This document shows positions 1 to 8,262 of a stretch of 64,000 nt of DNA, in pieces. Origin of the DNA: Bombella saccharophila. Its GTDB lineage: Bacteria > Pseudomonadota > Alphaproteobacteria > Acetobacterales > Acetobacteraceae. The stretch spans positions 124,001 through 188,000 of the forward strand of contig NZ_JANIDW010000003.1 of NCBI RefSeq assembly GCF_026385475.1, in the 5' to 3' direction. The position numbers were made by a program, and so were the translations under genes. The number at the start of each line of letters is the position of its first letter. Positions within the stretch are counted from its first letter, which is position 1. The notes below the pieces were generated by a model. That model was not told where the DNA came from. It did no database searches and worked only from the letters and a program-made list of their open reading frames with translations.

Positions 1-81
1 AGCATGCCGGTTTCAGCAGGTTTTGGTGTGACCGCTATGGCTGGTGAAGGCGTGAGCATGCAGCCGGTTCCTCAAGGTTAA
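1..81 (+). CDS. C-terminal end of an unidentified gene
   Basis: The first frame is open from the window edge to a TAA at 79-81 and encodes 26 residues rich in Gly, Val, Ser and Met. Only the tail is visible, so the product cannot be named. It ends 15 bases before fliL on the same strand and could be the preceding member of the fliL-fliM operon. Confidence 0.4.
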   Translation, partial: SMPVSAGFGVTAMAGEGVSMQPVPQG

Positions 82-96
82 GGGTAGGCAGGCTGT

Positions 97-636
97 ATGA
101 GTGATGAGACAGAAGCCCCTGTAGCTGCTGAAACTGAGACGGATGGACCCGCCGCTGAGGAGCAGAAAGGGACCTCTAAAAAGAAGCTGATCTTATTGGC
201 AGGGGTACCCTTGCTCTTGATAGCTGGTGGTGTTGGTGCATGGCAGGCACATCTCCTTCCCTTTGGTAAAGGGGGGGAGAAGGCTGCAGCGCATGGCAAA
301 GCTGAGGCTAAAGGAGAGGGGGCAGCCCCTGCTAATCGTATTTTGCTGGCAGTGCCTCCCGCTACGGCTAATTTGGACAATGGGGCAGGACGGACTGTCT
401 ATGTGAAAATGACAGCGAGTATTGAGTTTGAAGGGGCGGAGAGTGAAGCCGCTTTGAAGGCGCGCCTGCCGGAGATAGAGGATATTTTCCAAACTTACTT
501 GCATGAGAGCCGCCCACAGGACCTCCACGGTAGTGGTTTTTATCGCTTGAGAGAATCTTTATTGCGGCGATTGCGGGTTGCGTTTGCCCCAGTGAATGTT
601 AGCAATATCTACATTACAGAACTTCTAACCCAGTAA
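97..636 (+). CDS. fliL: Flagellar basal body-associated protein FliL
   Basis: This 179-residue protein has the FliL layout: an acidic cytoplasmic N-terminus (about 1-27), a Lys patch, one membrane segment (about 31-49), a low-complexity Ala/Gly/Lys linker, and a periplasmic domain starting near residue 100. That domain has the alternating pattern around YVKMTASIEFEG and a C-terminal RRLRVAFAPVNVSNIYIT segment typical of the family. FliL surrounds the stator units and supports torque generation. It directly precedes fliM, a common alphaproteobacterial order. The identification rests on architecture and context and is fairly secure. Confidence 0.88.
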   Translation: MSDETEAPVAAETETDGPAAEEQKGTSKKKLILLAGVPLLLIAGGVGAWQAHLLPFGKGGEKAAAHGKAEAKGEGAAPANRILLAVPPATANLDNGAGRTVYVKMTASIEFEGAESEAALKARLPEIEDIFQTYLHESRPQDLHGSGFYRLRESLLRRLRVAFAPVNVSNIYITELLTQ

Positions 637-652
637 GGTGGACCAAGACCCA

Positions 653-1813
653 ATGGCGGATGAAGACGAGCAGGTACAGGCCGATCAACCAGAGACGGAT
701 GAGGTTGGAGCCGGCGCTACGGCGGGCTATGGGGATGACGAGGAGCAGAACGGGGATCGCGCGTTAGATCAATCAGCTATTGATGCGATGTTGGGCGATA
801 CATTTTCTAATTCCGCTTTGCGGGAGGAAAGTGGGATGGAGCGCATCATTAAGGCTGGTTTTGTGGCCTATGAGCGCATGCCCATGCTGGAGAATGTCTT
901 TGATAGGCTTGTGCGTTTTCTCTCCTCGACATTACGTGGTTTTACCAATGATAATGTCGATATTACCATGGAGGATATGCGCTCTCTGCGGTTTGGGGAT
1001 TATATGTCTGGTGTGCCGACATCGTCCCTTTTCTCGGTGTTTCGTGCAGAGCAATGGCGTAATTATGGCCTTGTTATTTTAGATTCGGACCTCTCTTACG
1101 CTATCGTCGATATTTTGATGGGGGCGATACGTGGTAGTGGTGCAAAGGCTATTGAGAATCGCCCTCATACCGCATTAGAGCGGGCATTGATTGAAAAATT
1201 GGTAGTCATTACGCTTTCGGATCTTTCTGAGGCATTTGCACCAGTTGGTAAGGTTGATCTTACCTTTGAGCGTTTGGAGGTTAGCTCTAGCTTAGCGGTA
1301 ATTGCTCGCCCCTCTAATGCAGCGATTGCGGCGAAATTTCATATCGATATGGGGGATAGAAGTGGCAATATGGAGATTGTTATCCCTTATGCCACTTTTG
1401 AGCCTGTACGAGAGAAATTGGCGCAGCAATTTATGGGAGAAAATTTTGGTAGCGATTCTATTTGGGAGAATCACCTCATCTCCGAGATTATGGAGACAAG
1501 TGTAACGGTTTCTACCGTATTTGAATCGACCTTCTTCCCGTTGTCGCAAATTTTAGAGTTGAAGAAGGGAAGTGTTCTTCACTTACGGTGCAAAGCCGAT
1601 GCGCCTCATGGTGTTCGTATGGAATGTGATGGGACACCCCTTTTTGAGGGAACATTAGGGCGATTGCATAATATGCAAGCTGTACGGATTGATCAGCGGC
1701 TTATCCCACCAGAGGAAGAATTAACGCCGGAGCTTCTAGCGTCTCTTGGGGCGATCCCAGCGGCCCGTCATACGGTAGAGCAGGAAGGGTCTCATCATGT
1801 TTCTGGAAAATAG
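653..1813 (+). CDS. fliM: Flagellar motor switch protein FliM
   Basis: FliM is the C-ring protein that binds CheY-P and, with FliG and FliN, sets rotation direction. The sequence has an acidic N-terminus with the LDQSAIDAMLGD stretch (family form LSQxEID), a CheC-like middle domain, and a C-terminal SpoA-like domain (LELKKGSVLHLRCKADAPHGVRMECDG). I chose ATG 653 because AAGGTGG at 635-641 is suitably placed for it; an in-frame GTG at 638 would add five residues but has no good ribosome site. The 3' end overlaps the next gene by 17 bases, suggesting translational coupling. Confidence 0.93.
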   Translation: MADEDEQVQADQPETDEVGAGATAGYGDDEEQNGDRALDQSAIDAMLGDTFSNSALREESGMERIIKAGFVAYERMPMLENVFDRLVRFLSSTLRGFTNDNVDITMEDMRSLRFGDYMSGVPTSSLFSVFRAEQWRNYGLVILDSDLSYAIVDILMGAIRGSGAKAIENRPHTALERALIEKLVVITLSDLSEAFAPVGKVDLTFERLEVSSSLAVIARPSNAAIAAKFHIDMGDRSGNMEIVIPYATFEPVREKLAQQFMGENFGSDSIWENHLISEIMETSVTVSTVFESTFFPLSQILELKKGSVLHLRCKADAPHGVRMECDGTPLFEGTLGRLHNMQAVRIDQRLIPPEEELTPELLASLGAIPAARHTVEQEGSHHVSGK

Positions 1814-2390
1814 TCAGCTCGTTATTGAAGTCCTCCTGATGATCGTCCTTATAGCGGGGATTATCAGTTCTCGTTTGATTGTACGGCGGTTAGGCGTGAT
1901 TCGCGAATCGTATACGGCTCTTAATGAGATGGTTTCCACGTTGGATTCCTCAACAGAGCAAGTGACGCATATGTTTGAGCGTGTGCGTCATGAGGTTAAT
2001 CAAGGGGATAAACGTCTTTCTATCTTATTAGAGCGTGTACGTAATGCTGAGGAAGACCTGATGGACCATCATAAAATGGCTCAGGAATCGACCGATTCAT
2101 TAACAGCTCTTCTGGAAAAGCTAGAAAGCCAAGAAACTGGCTTGAAAGAGCAAATCGTAGCGGCGCGTGATATTTTAGAGAAATTGGAAAAGCAACAGCG
2201 TCTCTCAGAGCAAGTGAAAACGGTTTCTACGCCTACAGATAATGGGGCAATTGAGGGTAATGCTGGTAAAGAGGACGGCGTCGCACCGCATTTTTCCGAT
2301 TCTTTGACGGTACCGGCTCCAGGTGGGTTGCGTGGGCCACGCCCTTATATGCGTGCCCGTGAGTCGCAGCCGCAAACACAGCTTGGATGA
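1797..2390 (+). CDS. DUF6468-type flagellar accessory protein
   Basis: This is a 197-residue protein with one N-terminal membrane segment (about 8-24), a basic SRLIVRR stop-transfer patch, and a long predicted coiled coil (about 40-135, rich in Glu, Leu and Gln). The C-terminal tail is Pro/Gly/Arg-rich and disordered. Membrane-anchored coiled-coil proteins of this type (DUF6468) commonly sit beside fliM in alphaproteobacteria. Their function is not established. The start lies inside the end of fliM, so it is probably translated with it. Family assignment is from architecture plus position. Confidence 0.7.
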   Translation: MFLENSQLVIEVLLMIVLIAGIISSRLIVRRLGVIRESYTALNEMVSTLDSSTEQVTHMFERVRHEVNQGDKRLSILLERVRNAEEDLMDHHKMAQESTDSLTALLEKLESQETGLKEQIVAARDILEKLEKQQRLSEQVKTVSTPTDNGAIEGNAGKEDGVAPHFSDSLTVPAPGGLRGPRPYMRARESQPQTQLG

Positions 2391-2456
2391 GATAAGGTTA
2401 TTTTTAGGGAAGCTTTGTAAGAATCTTGTAAAAGTTCTGTGGTCTATTCTCCTTGT

Positions 2457-2472
2457 CAACGAAATGTCGTTG
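2457..2472. promoter_or_regulatory. Inverted repeat in flagellin 1 leader
   Basis: CAACGA-AATG-TCGTTG is an inverted repeat with perfect 6-base arms, 33 bases before the first flagellin start. A matching but fully palindromic 16-base element lies at the same place before the second flagellin (3687-3702). It could be an operator or, if transcribed, a hairpin in the 5' untranslated region. Flanking sequence is also conserved between the two leaders. Confidence 0.6.
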
Positions 2473-2504
2473 CCTTGACGTAGATGAACTAGGGAGAAAA
2501 GGCC

Positions 2505-3473
2505 ATGAGTCTTTCCATTAACACCAATACATCCTCCATGGTCGCCTTGGAGACATTGAACACAACACAGAGCGATCTTGCTAAGACAGAGAACGCTGTC
2601 TCCACCGGTAAGAAAGTCGCTAATGCATCTGACAACCCAGCTGCTTTTGGTATCTCCGCACAGATCGGTGGTGACATCTCTGGTCAGAACGCTGTTAACG
2701 ACGGGCTGAGCTACGCATCTCAGATCGTCAGCTCCACAAACTCTGCTGCAAACAGCATCATCAAGGTGCTGCAGGATGTGCAGAATGCTGTTACGACTGT
2801 TGGTAACAACCTTGGTAACGCTACATCCCTCGGCCAGCTTGATAAAGAGCTGACAGGCTACATGAAGTCCATCGACACAATCGCTCGTAACGCAACAACG
2901 AAGGGGATTAACCTTCTTTCCGGCGGTGTTACTGGTGGCACGACCGATGGTCTTGGTATTACAGCAAACAGCCTGACATTCGTCAGCGGCTTGCAGGGTG
3001 ATACACAGACACTCAGCGGCTATGGTAGCATGATTGCTGCAACAACAGGTGTTTCTCAGGGTGCAACTCTGACAGAAGCTCTGGGTCTGACAGCTGGTGG
3101 TTCTGCTGGTGCTGATCCGACAAGCAACGTCTTCCTGACGGCCAGCGCTACAGGTGCTAGCTTTGCTGGTTCCTATGCTGCTGATCCGAAGCAGGGCATC
3201 ATCAAGATGATCTCCCAGGTTCAGAAAGCCATTGAGGCAATGACAAACGTCACTTCTGACCTTGGTTCTAACCAGAAGCTCATCGATTCCATGAGCGATT
3301 ATGGTCAGAAATCTGCTGACTCCCTGACAGCGGCTTCTGGTGCGTTGACTGATGCGGATATGTCCGCTGAGTCCGCTAAGCTGACATCCTTGCAGACCAA
3401 GCAATCCCTGGGCATTAAGTCCCTCTCCATTGCTAACGGTCAGTCCCAGAACATTCTGTCCCTCTTCCAGTAA
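2505..3473 (+). CDS. fliC: Flagellin 1
   Basis: This is a 322-residue filament protein. The N-terminal D0/D1 helices start MSLSINTNTSSMVALETLN, followed by the flagellin landmarks KVANASDNPAAFGIS and a C-terminal half with TSLQTKQSLGIKSLSIANG and an end at SLFQ. The central part (about 145-235) is a small Gly/Thr/Ser-rich exposed domain. Codons are strongly biased to C-ending forms (AAC, ATC, GTC, CTG) compared with flagellin 2, suggesting the highest expression. A GGGAGAAAAGG ribosome site precedes ATG 2505. No FliS or FliD gene is nearby. The Ser/Thr-rich centre is a plausible target for the glycosyltransferases in this island. Confidence 0.96.
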   Translation: MSLSINTNTSSMVALETLNTTQSDLAKTENAVSTGKKVANASDNPAAFGISAQIGGDISGQNAVNDGLSYASQIVSSTNSAANSIIKVLQDVQNAVTTVGNNLGNATSLGQLDKELTGYMKSIDTIARNATTKGINLLSGGVTGGTTDGLGITANSLTFVSGLQGDTQTLSGYGSMIAATTGVSQGATLTEALGLTAGGSAGADPTSNVFLTASATGASFAGSYAADPKQGIIKMISQVQKAIEAMTNVTSDLGSNQKLIDSMSDYGQKSADSLTAASGALTDADMSAESAKLTSLQTKQSLGIKSLSIANGQSQNILSLFQ

Positions 3474-3527
3474 GAGGGGGAGGCCTAGCCCTACGGGGCT
3501 GGCTTCTTTTGGGTTTGATAATGCAGA

Positions 3528-3562
3528 ACGCCATCGTGATCTCACGGTGGCGTTTTGTTTTT
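3528..3562 (+). terminator. Terminator after flagellin 1
   Basis: ACGCCATCGTGA and TCACGGTGGCGT form a 12-base-pair stem (one G-T pair) with a two-base loop, followed by a T-rich run. A smaller AGCCC-tacg-GGGCT hairpin lies just upstream near 3487-3500. The same pair of hairpins follows flagellin 2. Confidence 0.85.
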
Positions 3563-3686
3563 TAGGTAAAGTTTATGATGGCTTTTATAGGCTGGGCAAA
3601 AAAGCTTATTTTTAAGGCTTAATAAAAAGTGTCTTTTGTAGGGAATGTAAGAATCCTGTAAGGCTTCTGTGCTTTTATCCTTCCAT

Positions 3687-3702
3687 CAACGACATGTCGT
3701 TG
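3687..3702. promoter_or_regulatory. Perfect palindrome in flagellin 2 leader
   Basis: CAACGACATGTCGTTG is a perfect 16-base palindrome, 34 bases before the flagellin 2 start. It corresponds to 2457-2472 in the first leader. Around it both leaders share TAAGAATCYTGTAA upstream and CTTGACGTAG and GGGAGAAAA downstream, while the intervening bases have diverged. Confidence 0.65.
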
Positions 3703-3735
3703 CTCTTGACGTAGGATGAGCAGGGAGAAAAGACC

Positions 3736-4707
3736 GTGAGTCTTTCCATTAATACGAACAAGTCTTCCATGGTCGCTCTGGAGACATTAAACACGACACA
3801 AAGTGATCTCGCTAAGACGGAGAACGCTGTTTCCACGGGTAAGAAGGTCGCTAATGCGTCTGATAACCCGGCTGCTTTTGGTATTTCTTCCCAAATTGGT
3901 GGTGATATTTCCGGTCAGAACGCTGTTAATGACGGGCTGAGCTATGCATCTCAGATCGTCAGTTCCACGAATTCTGCGGCGAATAGCATTATTAAGATTC
4001 TGCAAGATGTTCAGAACGCTGTTACCAGTGTTGGTAATAATTTTGGTAACGAAACATCTTTGGGCCAGCTGAATAAAGAAATTACGGGCTACATGAAGTC
4101 CATCGATACAATCGCTCGTAATGCGACAACCAAGGGGATTAATCTCCTTTCTGGCGGGACATTGAGTGGTACGACCGATGGTCTCGGTATTACCTCTAAT
4201 AGCCTTACTTTTGTAACGGGGCTGCAAGGGGATACGCAAACCTTGACCAGCTATGGCAGCATGATTGGTGCAACTACGGGCTTTGGCGTTGGGCATATTT
4301 TGACAGAAATGCTGGGTTTAACACCCGGTAGCGCTACACCAGGTGTGGACCCTGATGTAAATAGCTTCCTCACGGCAACAGCGAATGGTGCTCGTATCAG
4401 TGATACTTATGCCGGGGATCCGAAGCAGGGCTTCATCAAAATGATCTCTCAGACGCAGAAAGCCATTGAGGCAATGACAAATGTCACTTCTGACCTTGGC
4501 TCTACGCAGAAGCTTATTGATTCCATGAGCGATTATGGTCAGAAATCTGCCGACTCCCTGACAGCGGCTTCTGGTGCGTTGACTGATGCGGATATGTCCG
4601 CTGAGTCCGCTAAGCTGACATCCTTGCAGACCAAGCAATCCTTGGGCATTAAGTCCCTCTCCATTGCTAACGGTCAGTCCCAGAACATTCTGTCCCTCTT
4701 CCAGTAA
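3736..4707 (+). CDS. Flagellin 2
   Basis: This is a second flagellin of 323 residues, nearly identical to flagellin 1 in the first 145 and last 85 residues and different in the central domain (about 165-235). It starts at GTG 3736, in the same position and with the same ribosome-site context as the ATG of flagellin 1. The N-terminal half differs from flagellin 1 at many synonymous sites, but the last 190 bases and the downstream terminator are almost identical, which points to gene conversion. It probably co-assembles into the filament as a minor or alternative subunit. Confidence 0.95.
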   Translation: MSLSINTNKSSMVALETLNTTQSDLAKTENAVSTGKKVANASDNPAAFGISSQIGGDISGQNAVNDGLSYASQIVSSTNSAANSIIKILQDVQNAVTSVGNNFGNETSLGQLNKEITGYMKSIDTIARNATTKGINLLSGGTLSGTTDGLGITSNSLTFVTGLQGDTQTLTSYGSMIGATTGFGVGHILTEMLGLTPGSATPGVDPDVNSFLTATANGARISDTYAGDPKQGFIKMISQTQKAIEAMTNVTSDLGSTQKLIDSMSDYGQKSADSLTAASGALTDADMSAESAKLTSLQTKQSLGIKSLSIANGQSQNILSLFQ

Positions 4708-4761
4708 GAGGGGGAGGCCTAGCCCTACGGGGCTGGCTTCTTTTGGGTTTGATAATGCAGA

Positions 4762-4796
4762 ACGCCATCGTGATCTCACGGTGGCGTTTTGTTTTA
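4762..4796 (+). terminator. Terminator after flagellin 2
   Basis: The same 12-base-pair stem and T-run as after flagellin 1, identical base for base up to the T-run. It belongs to the homogenised tract 4519-4795. Confidence 0.85.
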
Positions 4797-4923
4797 TCTA
4801 CTGCGTTATTTGGAAAATAAGGCAAGTTTTACGCAGGATCTTTCTACCGTTTGCTCCTCTAACAGGCATAGAGATAACAGCAGGCATTGAGATAGTGCCA
4901 GATACTTTGCCTAGGAGGAAAGA

Positions 4924-5558
4924 ATGAACGCTAAAGACGAGAGAAAATACGACAAAAATACGCCCATCCCTCATGATGTCTTATTGGCAGCTTATCGGCG
5001 GATGAAGACTATTCGTGTTTTTGAGGACCGTCTGCATGAGGATTATAAAACGGGCAGCGTCCCCGGCTTTGCCCATCTTTATGCAGGGCAAGAGGCTACG
5101 GCAGTAGGGATTTGCAGCCATTTAACAGACGAGGATCAAATCGCTAGTACACATCGCGGGCATGGTCACTGCATCGCCAAAGGTTTTGGTATGCCGCCGT
5201 AACGGTGGATGGGCTGGATTTCTTTGCGGTTTATCGCACCGCAGGGGAGTTGATTGCCCAGATGCGCGCAGGGCATGGGCCTGTGTTGTTGGAATGTAAG
5301 ACTGTACGTTTTTATGGTCATTTTGAAGGGGATACGCAGGTTTATCGCCCCACTGGAGAAGTGGCCAAGGCACGGGCGAATCAGGATTGTTGAAAGCGGT
5401 TTAGCCATCAAGCCGTACAAGAAGGGCTTAGCTCATCAGAGCTTGAGGTGGTGGATCGTGAGGTCGAATCGCTTGTAGAGGCAGCCGTGCAAGAGGCCGT
5501 TAAAGCCCCGTTCCCAGCATTAAGTGCCCTGCATGAGGGTGTGTACGTTTCTTACTAA
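4924..5558 (+). pseudogene. Decayed acetoin/pyruvate-type dehydrogenase E1 alpha
   Basis: The gene starts normally at ATG 4924 after a GGAGGAAAG ribosome site and encodes the recognisable E1-alpha start (AAYRRMKTIRVFEDRL, GFAHLYAGQEATAVG, STHRGHGHCIAKG). The middle of the protein, including the thiamine diphosphate GDG...N motif and its partner Asn, is missing: the sequence jumps from HCIAKG to FGMP, a loss of roughly 130 residues relative to the family. One base is also lost near 5200, shifting the frame before VDGLDFFAVYRTAGEL. A TGA at 5391-5393 interrupts the rest, which is still readable to VYVSY and a stop at 5556-5558. A functional enzyme is not possible. Confidence 0.88.
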
Positions 5559-5583
5559 AAAGCAGATTAACAGGAGATAAGTG

Positions 5584-6595
5584 ATGACAAGAGAACTTAC
5601 GTTAAAAGCCGCTATTAATGAGGCATTGGACTAAGAAATGGCACGCGAGCCGAAACTCTTGCTCTTTGGGCAAGATACGGCTGGCGGTGTGGATGCTGGT
5701 GGGGATGTCGATTGCTGGGGGGTGTCCTTGGCGTGACAAAGGGGCTGTATAGTAAATATGGCGACCGCGTTATTGATGCCCCACCAACGGAAATGGCCTA
5801 TGTTGGGGCTGCCGTAGGGGCGGCACTCTCTGGTGTGCCCGTTGTTGCAGAAGTGCCGTTTATCGACTTTATGGGCGTATGCTTTGATCAGCTTTTAAAC
5901 CAAGCGGCGAAGATTCGTTATATGTTTGGTGGCATGGCAGAAATTCCGTTGGTCATCCGCACGATGGTTGGGGCGGGGATTAATGGTGCAGCCCAACATT
6001 CGCAAATGCTGACATCCCTTTTTACGCATATTCTGGGGTTAAAGGTCGTCTGCCCGAGCACGCCTTATGATGCAAAGGGGCTGATGATTGAGGCTATCCG
6101 CGATAAAGACCCCGTCATTTTCTGCGAGCCTAAAGCGTTTTATGAGATGACAGGCCCAGTGCCAGAAGCCCCTTATACGGTGCCTTTTGGGACAGCACAG
6201 CATGTGCGGGAGGGCCGTGATGTGTCGATCATCACTTATGGGCCGATGGTGCCTCGCGCTCTGGAGGCCGCTACGCAGCTTGCTAAGGCGGGTGTCGAGG
6301 CGGAGATTATCGACCTCCGTACACTCTCTCCGCTTGATCTTGGGGCTGTTTTGCAGTCGGTTGAGAAAACAGGGCGGCTTGTTGCGGTGGATGAGGCGTA
6401 CCCATGTTGTAATATAGCGACGGATATTATGGCGCAGGTGGTCGAGAAGCGGTTCTCCTCTCTTAAATCAGCCCCGCAAATGGTGAGCGCGCCTCACACG
6501 CCGGTGCCGTGCTCCCCATTATTGGAGGAAGCCTATATCCCCGGTGCGACGCAGATTGTTGCGGCAGTAAAGCGTGCAATGGGCCATAAAGCATA
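5584..6595 (+). pseudogene. Decayed acetoin/pyruvate-type dehydrogenase E1 beta
   Basis: Reading starts at ATG 5584 (TRELTLKAAINEALD) but meets TAA at 5632-5634 where the family has an acidic residue before MAREP. The frame then continues through LLLFGQDTAGGVDAGGDVD and shifts in a G-run near 5715-5721 by one lost base. The remaining 290 codons are intact and look like a normal E1-beta: GVTKGLYSKYG, APPTEMAYVGAAVGAA, the EVPFIDFM segment, and a transketolase C-terminal domain (IDLRTLSPLD, VDEAYP). The long 3' part could still be translated from an internal start, but its E1-alpha partner is destroyed. Confidence 0.87.
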
Positions 6596-6609
6596 AGAGG
6601 AGGTTTATC

Positions 6610-7040
6610 ATGCCCGTAAAACACCAGCAGGAAACAGCGCAGATTACATGGGAGGCTGCACAGGCTCTTATCGAGGCGGTTCTAAAAGAAGGTGCGGCCC
6701 AAAAGATTGCTTTTTCCATCGCGGTGATGGATGCGGGGGGACATTTACGCGCTTTTGGGGAGCTGACGAAGCGGCCTTTCTGACAGCGGAAATAGCCTGT
6801 GATAAAGCATGGACGGCCTGTTCTTTTGGGCAACCAACCCATATATGGAACAGCCTGATGCAAGAGTCTCACATGGCTCCCCTTGCTAGTCATCCGCGTT
6901 TGATGGCTGTTGGGGGTGGGTATCCTATTTTTTATCAAGGCCGTCTTATAGGTGGCCTTGGGGTCTCTGGTGGGACGTATGAGCAAGACCAAGAGGCCGC
7001 TGTAAAGGCTTTATCTCTTACGGGGTTTGATAAGCTGTAA
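6610..7040 (+). pseudogene. Frameshifted GlcG/HbpS-like (DUF336) gene
   Basis: The first frame from ATG 6610 gives a normal start for this family (ITWEAAQALIEAVLKEGAAQ, IAFSIAVMDAGGHLRAFG) and stops at 6781-6783. The following part continues in another frame as DEAAFLTAEIACDKAWTA, ending with GYPIFYQGRLIGGLGVSGG and a stop at 7038-7040. The frame changes near 6765. GlcG/HbpS-like proteins are small and often accompany oxidative catabolic operons. It follows E1 beta by 14 bases, so it looks like the third gene of one operon that has decayed as a unit. Confidence 0.8.
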
Positions 7041-7061
7041 TCTTATAGCCCAAATCCTATA

Positions 7062-7097
7062 AAAAAGGCCGCCTCCTATGGGGAGAGCGGCCTTTTT
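7062..7097. terminator. Bidirectional terminator
   Basis: AAAAAGGCCGC and GCGGCCTTTTT are perfect 11-base arms around a 14-base loop. The A and T runs on either side let it serve both the decayed operon on the plus strand and flgL on the minus strand. Confidence 0.9.
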
Positions 7098-7124
7098 GGG
7101 GAGGAGAGGATGGGTGTTAGATAT

Positions 7125-8210
7125 TTAGATATAATCAGCGAGGGACATGTTCTTCGTATCAGCAATAAGCGAGAAAGACGCTTTGAGCTGAAGGCTAAGG
7201 TCGGATGAGCGTGTGGCGACCTCAGCAAGATTTACATCCAAGTTGTTGGAGAGTTGGGTCTTTACCATCAATGTAACGCTGGAGAAGATGCCTTTCTGAC
7301 GGGAGAGTGTGTTTTGTGTCACCCCCATGCTTGTATTCATGTCAATAAGCTGATTGATGGTCTGGCTTAGTGAGCTGTGCATTTGGGTGACAAGCTTTGT
7401 AAAGCCGGGTGTTGTTGTGCTCATGCCCTTCATACCGGACATCAGCATCATATCGCGCATAAGGTCGCGTATAGGTGAGCCTGTGGAGGTCTCAGAGGCT
7501 TGCACACCTTCTGTCGCAACGGGAGCGGTTGTGATGACATTATCGTTCGGGCCGATGACGGCTGTAGCACGTAACCCTGTTGCTTTTGTAGCAGAGACAG
7601 AAAGAATGGATGAGAACACACTCATACCAGCATCGTTATTAGCACTGGCTGTTGTGGCTTGTTGGAAGATCTCATCGCTATTTGTGTCAGTTAGGCCAGA
7701 GAGCTGCTTGGATATTGTTTGAGCAAGCGTGCTGCTGGAAAGGCCAGAAGGGGAGAGAACAGGGGCAGCGGCTGTATCATTCCCGGCAAAGAGAAAGCTT
7801 GAGCCATCAGATGTATTTAGGATTGTCCCTAAGGTGTTGAGGCCTTTTTGGGCTGAATCGGCAGCGGCGTTTGTCGCTGTGGTGGAGCCTCCCTCGGAGG
7901 AGGTCATGTTCAACAGCATAGTGTTGAGTGACTGTGCGAGGTCGGTAATCTGTGTAAAACCGGTAGAGGCAAGGGAGAGCCGGTTTTGTACAGTAGAGAT
8001 GTTGCTTTGATAGCCGCTTAACTCTGAGATTTGAGGGCTGAGGGTCAAAGCGGCTTGGCGGTTGCTCCCAAGGCCAGCAATACTGGAAGAGATTGTCCCT
8101 TGTGAACTTTGCCAAGCGACATCGCTTTGTGCGGCTTCAATTTGTTTGATCCCTGCATTGAGGATCAAGCCTGTCCCAGAGGCACCATATTGGCCAACGC
8201 TCATGCTCAT
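7125..8210 (-). CDS. flgL: Hook-associated protein 3 FlgL
   Basis: This 361-residue protein has flagellin-like N- and C-terminal helices and a Ser/Thr/Ala-rich centre. The N-terminus includes ISSSIAGLGSNRQAALTLSPQ, and the middle has SSFLFAGNDTAAAP, which matches the GxxLFxGxxT signature of FlgL proteins. The C-terminal coiled-coil segment (VKTQLSNNLDVNLAEVATR) resembles the flagellin D0 end. FlgL joins the hook to the filament together with FlgK. It lies downstream of flgK on the same strand, 52 bases away, the usual flgK-flgL order. Confidence 0.9.
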   Translation of the reverse strand: MSMSVGQYGASGTGLILNAGIKQIEAAQSDVAWQSSQGTISSSIAGLGSNRQAALTLSPQISELSGYQSNISTVQNRLSLASTGFTQITDLAQSLNTMLLNMTSSEGGSTTATNAAADSAQKGLNTLGTILNTSDGSSFLFAGNDTAAAPVLSPSGLSSSTLAQTISKQLSGLTDTNSDEIFQQATTASANNDAGMSVFSSILSVSATKATGLRATAVIGPNDNVITTAPVATEGVQASETSTGSPIRDLMRDMMLMSGMKGMSTTTPGFTKLVTQMHSSLSQTINQLIDMNTSMGVTQNTLSRQKGIFSSVTLMVKTQLSNNLDVNLAEVATRSSDLSLQLKASFSLIADTKNMSLADYI

Positions 8211-8262
8211 GAGGGGGAATTCCTATTTATCATTAAAGGGCGTGAAGAGAGGGGCGGTGCGT

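Noticed and set aside
2205-3545. A long open frame on the minus strand across flagellin 1.
   Set aside because: It is antisense to a clear flagellin gene, has Cys/Leu-rich nonsense composition, and arises from the strong codon bias of flagellin 1.
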